Shown here piece after piece: positions 43,709 to 43,823 of a stretch of DNA of 43,823 nucleotides. This DNA is from Nitrospirota bacterium (GTDB taxonomy: Bacteria > Nitrospirota > Thermodesulfovibrionia > Thermodesulfovibrionales > UBA6898). The position numbers were made by a program, and so were the translations under genes. Under the pieces are notes generated by a model, which saw nothing but the letters and a program-made list of their open reading frames with translations, was not told where the DNA came from and made no database searches. How positions within the stretch are numbered: position 1 is the stretch's first letter; every line of letters begins with the position of its first letter. The stretch is taken from NCBI GenBank assembly GCA_012026685.1, contig VEOY01000051.1, positions 1 to 43,823 on the forward strand, in the 5' to 3' direction.

Positions 43709-43785
43709 CCTCCTAACCTCCCTTTGCCAAAGGGAGGAATTGGTTTTCCCCTCTTTGGACAAGAGGGGCCTGGGGAGAGTTTCTC
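43709..43785. repeat. Tandem double-hairpin intergenic repeat
   Basis: Two adjacent stem-loops: CCTCCCTTT-GCC-AAAGGGAGG (43717-43737) and CCCCTCTT-TGGAC-AAGAGGGG (43748-43768), flanked by AATCCCTCC and CTGGGGAGAG, which are themselves near-complementary. Dispersed repeats of this kind occur in many environmental bacterial genomes. Confidence 0.7.
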
Positions 43786-43823
43786 AATGTAAATCTTATT
43801 TCGAGACTGTTAATAAGTCATCC

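Larger units (their letters stand above)
43448..43823. other. Non-coding, repeat-rich right end
   Basis: About 376 bases without a credible gene; the 105-aa track ORF at 43475 runs through both repeats and is rejected. It holds one REP arm and a double-hairpin repeat, listed separately. Confidence 0.6.

Noticed and set aside
43475-43792. 105-aa ORF at the right edge
   Set aside because: It reads through two palindromic repeats and has no ribosome site; only the first 25 residues are hydrophobic by chance.
1-43823. tRNA, rRNA, riboswitch, transposase or phage genes
   Set aside because: Read on both strands, no cloverleaf, rRNA-like stretch, recognisable riboswitch aptamer or recombinase motif was found in the gaps; weak matches cannot be excluded without a covariance-model search.

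Overview
The window looks like a chromosomal segment of a free-living, anaerobic or microaerophilic Gram-negative bacterium. It carries type IV pilus assembly genes with a lipoprotein secretin, several lipoproteins, a 13-haem c-type cytochrome module, a bacteriohaemerythrin, and a DHH-CBS-nucleotidyltransferase fusion. The gene content and the GC-rich palindromic repeats at the right end fit a Nitrospirota (Thermodesulfovibrio-like) or deltaproteobacterial genome. That assignment is inference; there is no rRNA in the window. No tRNA, rRNA, CRISPR array, transposase or phage gene was recognised.

Layout. (1) 1-3300, minus strand: a small membrane protein, a 13-haem cytochrome c with a C-terminal anchor, a cytochrome b and a truncated sensor, probably one electron-transfer operon. 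(2) 3450-9000, minus: a membrane zinc protease (M48/M56 type) with a small membrane partner, then a CHASE2-adenylate cyclase, SH3 protein, M48 protease and haemerythrin operon. (3) 9000-12750, minus: a thioredoxin/CcdA-like fusion coupled to a DUF255 (YyaL-type) protein, and a small coiled-coil protein. (4) 12757-19250: marC on plus; then on minus a DHH-CBS-tRNA nucleotidyltransferase, a GAF-GGDEF protein with a degenerate receiver, and a PhoU-like/PiT phosphate uptake pair. (5) 19282-27200, minus: pilM-N-O-P-Q, a strong terminator, then aroC, aroK and aroB. (6) 27270-32131, minus: infB, rbfA, nrnA, truB. (7) 32266-32891, plus: rpmB and a DUF721 (DciA-like) gene. (8) 32913-36045, minus: tig, clpP, clpX. 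(9) 36121-41637, plus: polA, a histone-H1-like lysine-rich protein with a DUF4912 domain, and two lipoproteins. (10) 41656-43823: DUF3124 protein, REP/MITE-like palindromes, a broken DUF4019 gene, an orphan membrane-anchored protein and more repeats. This last part is the only clearly accessory region.

Many promoters can be read directly as TTGACA-like/TATAAT-like pairs with 17-nt spacing. For four unrelated genes (marC, pilM, the CHASE2 cyclase, polA) the -10 box lies only 5-8 nt before the start codon and no Shine-Dalgarno is present, so these mRNAs are probably leaderless or nearly so. Together with the cytochrome module, the cyclase/protease/haemerythrin operon and the lysine-rich DUF4912 protein, these are the most interesting signals. 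I found nothing that I can defend as an entirely new defence or mobile system.
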